Shown here piece after piece: positions 63,792 to 64,000 of a DNA stretch of 64,000 nt; position 1 is the stretch's first letter, and each line of letters opens with the position of its first letter. The stretch is from Devosia marina. GTDB taxonomy: Bacteria; Pseudomonadota; Alphaproteobacteria; Rhizobiales; Devosiaceae. The stretch is taken from NCBI RefSeq assembly GCF_009758415.1, contig NZ_WQRF01000006.1, positions 62,001 through 126,000 on the forward strand, in the 5' to 3' direction. The notes under the pieces were generated by a model. It saw nothing but the letters and a program-made list of their open reading frames with translations, searched no databases and was not told the origin of the DNA. The position numbers and the translations under genes were made by a program.

Positions 63792-63815
63792 ATCAAGATT
63801 GACGTCAATCTTGAT
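63792..63815. promoter_or_regulatory. Perfect 24-bp palindrome between two citrate-synthase-family genes
   Basis: ATCAAGATTGAC (63792-63803) is followed directly by its exact reverse complement GTCAATCTTGAT (63804-63815). It lies in the 83-bp divergent promoter region, between 24 and 37 bp from the two start codons. Symmetry and position suggest an operator, plausibly for the HTH-citrate synthase encoded at 62635-63768. Confidence 0.75.
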
Positions 63816-63851
63816 TGGCCTGATCTAGGGCGAAACAACAAGGAGAGCAAC

Positions 63852-64000
63852 ATGTCCGGCCTGGATGATGTCATTGCCGCCGAAACCCGATTGTCCGAAG
63901 TCGATGGGCTCAATGGGCGTCTCGTTATCTGCGGTCACAGCCTGGAGTCGTTGGTGGGCCAGAAATCCTTTGAAGCGGTGCTGACGATGCTGCTGCCCGA
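63852..64000 (+). CDS. Citrate synthase-family protein (3' end off the window)
   Basis: First 49 codons only, open to the window edge. The ATG at 63852 follows [29 protein letters not shown], then [14 protein letters not shown], is the usual start of the citrate/2-methylcitrate synthase family (G-L-x-x-V-x-A-x-T-x-I-S/L). It lacks the N-terminal DNA-binding domain of its divergent neighbour. Function between citrate and methylcitrate synthase cannot be decided from this part. Confidence 0.85.
   Translation, partial: MSGLDDVIAAETRLSEVDGLNGRLVICGHSLESLVGQKSFEAVLTMLLP

Overview
The window looks like chromosomal DNA of a GC-rich alphaproteobacterium of the order Hyphomicrobiales, most like the Devosia group. 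Supporting signs are the short HisG paired with HisZ, a histidine tRNA without an encoded G-1, a CIRCE-controlled groESL operon, the aerobic (cob-type) cobalamin pathway, DUF1127-like and DUF2164 small proteins, and the ribF-ileS-lspA-lipoprotein order. The genus is an inference from protein resemblance. There is no phage, transposase or CRISPR array, and coding density is high: several convergent pairs share bases of their stop codons.

Layout. 0-2.4 kb: end of a dipeptide-type ABC importer operon (permease, solute-binding protein). 2.4-8.7 kb: a PAS histidine-kinase homologue that has lost its catalytic residues, tRNA-His, a Tad-type von Willebrand protein with two inserted small beta repeats, an L,D-transpeptidase and a single-domain response regulator. 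8.7-15.7 kb: a structured leader with a 21-codon frame, a DUF1127-like protein, then hisS-hisZ-hisG, a small membrane protein, a glycosyltransferase and a TSUP permease, bracketed by two inverted copies of a 208-bp hairpin element. 15.7-17.8 kb: groESL. 17.9-30 kb: small proteins, a DMT exporter, a sigma54 activator with a non-standard receiver, a ROK regulator, a TipF-like EAL protein, a chemoreceptor, a HAD phosphatase, ribF and a LuxR regulator. 30.2-36.9 kb: ileS, lspA, a lipoprotein, a pseudouridine synthase with a long charged tail, and rsmD.

36.9-41.9 kb is a zinc-acquisition block: zur, znuB and znuC diverge from znuA across two Zur-like boxes, and an AztD-like zinc chaperone follows behind a third, weaker box. 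42.7-57.3 kb is a cobalamin block: a cobalamin riboswitch precedes a stand-alone CbiM-like permease and then cobW, cobN, cobO; after a small secreted protein and a CDF metal transporter come cobE, cobK, cobA, cobB, cobQ, cobD and cobP. The corrin-ring methylation genes, cobS/cobT, cobC and the late cobU/cobV genes are not in the window. 57.5-62.6 kb is an Entner-Doudoroff block (sugar kinase, zwf, pgl, edd; no eda). The right end carries two divergent citrate-synthase-family genes, one with an N-terminal DNA-binding domain, separated by a perfect 24-bp palindrome.

The most unusual signals are the 208-bp inverted element with a base-pair-preserving change, the two palindromic elements carried in frame inside cobN, the pseudo-histidine kinase, the sigma54 regulator with Glu at its phosphorylation site, and three hairpins placed at or next to ribosome binding sites.
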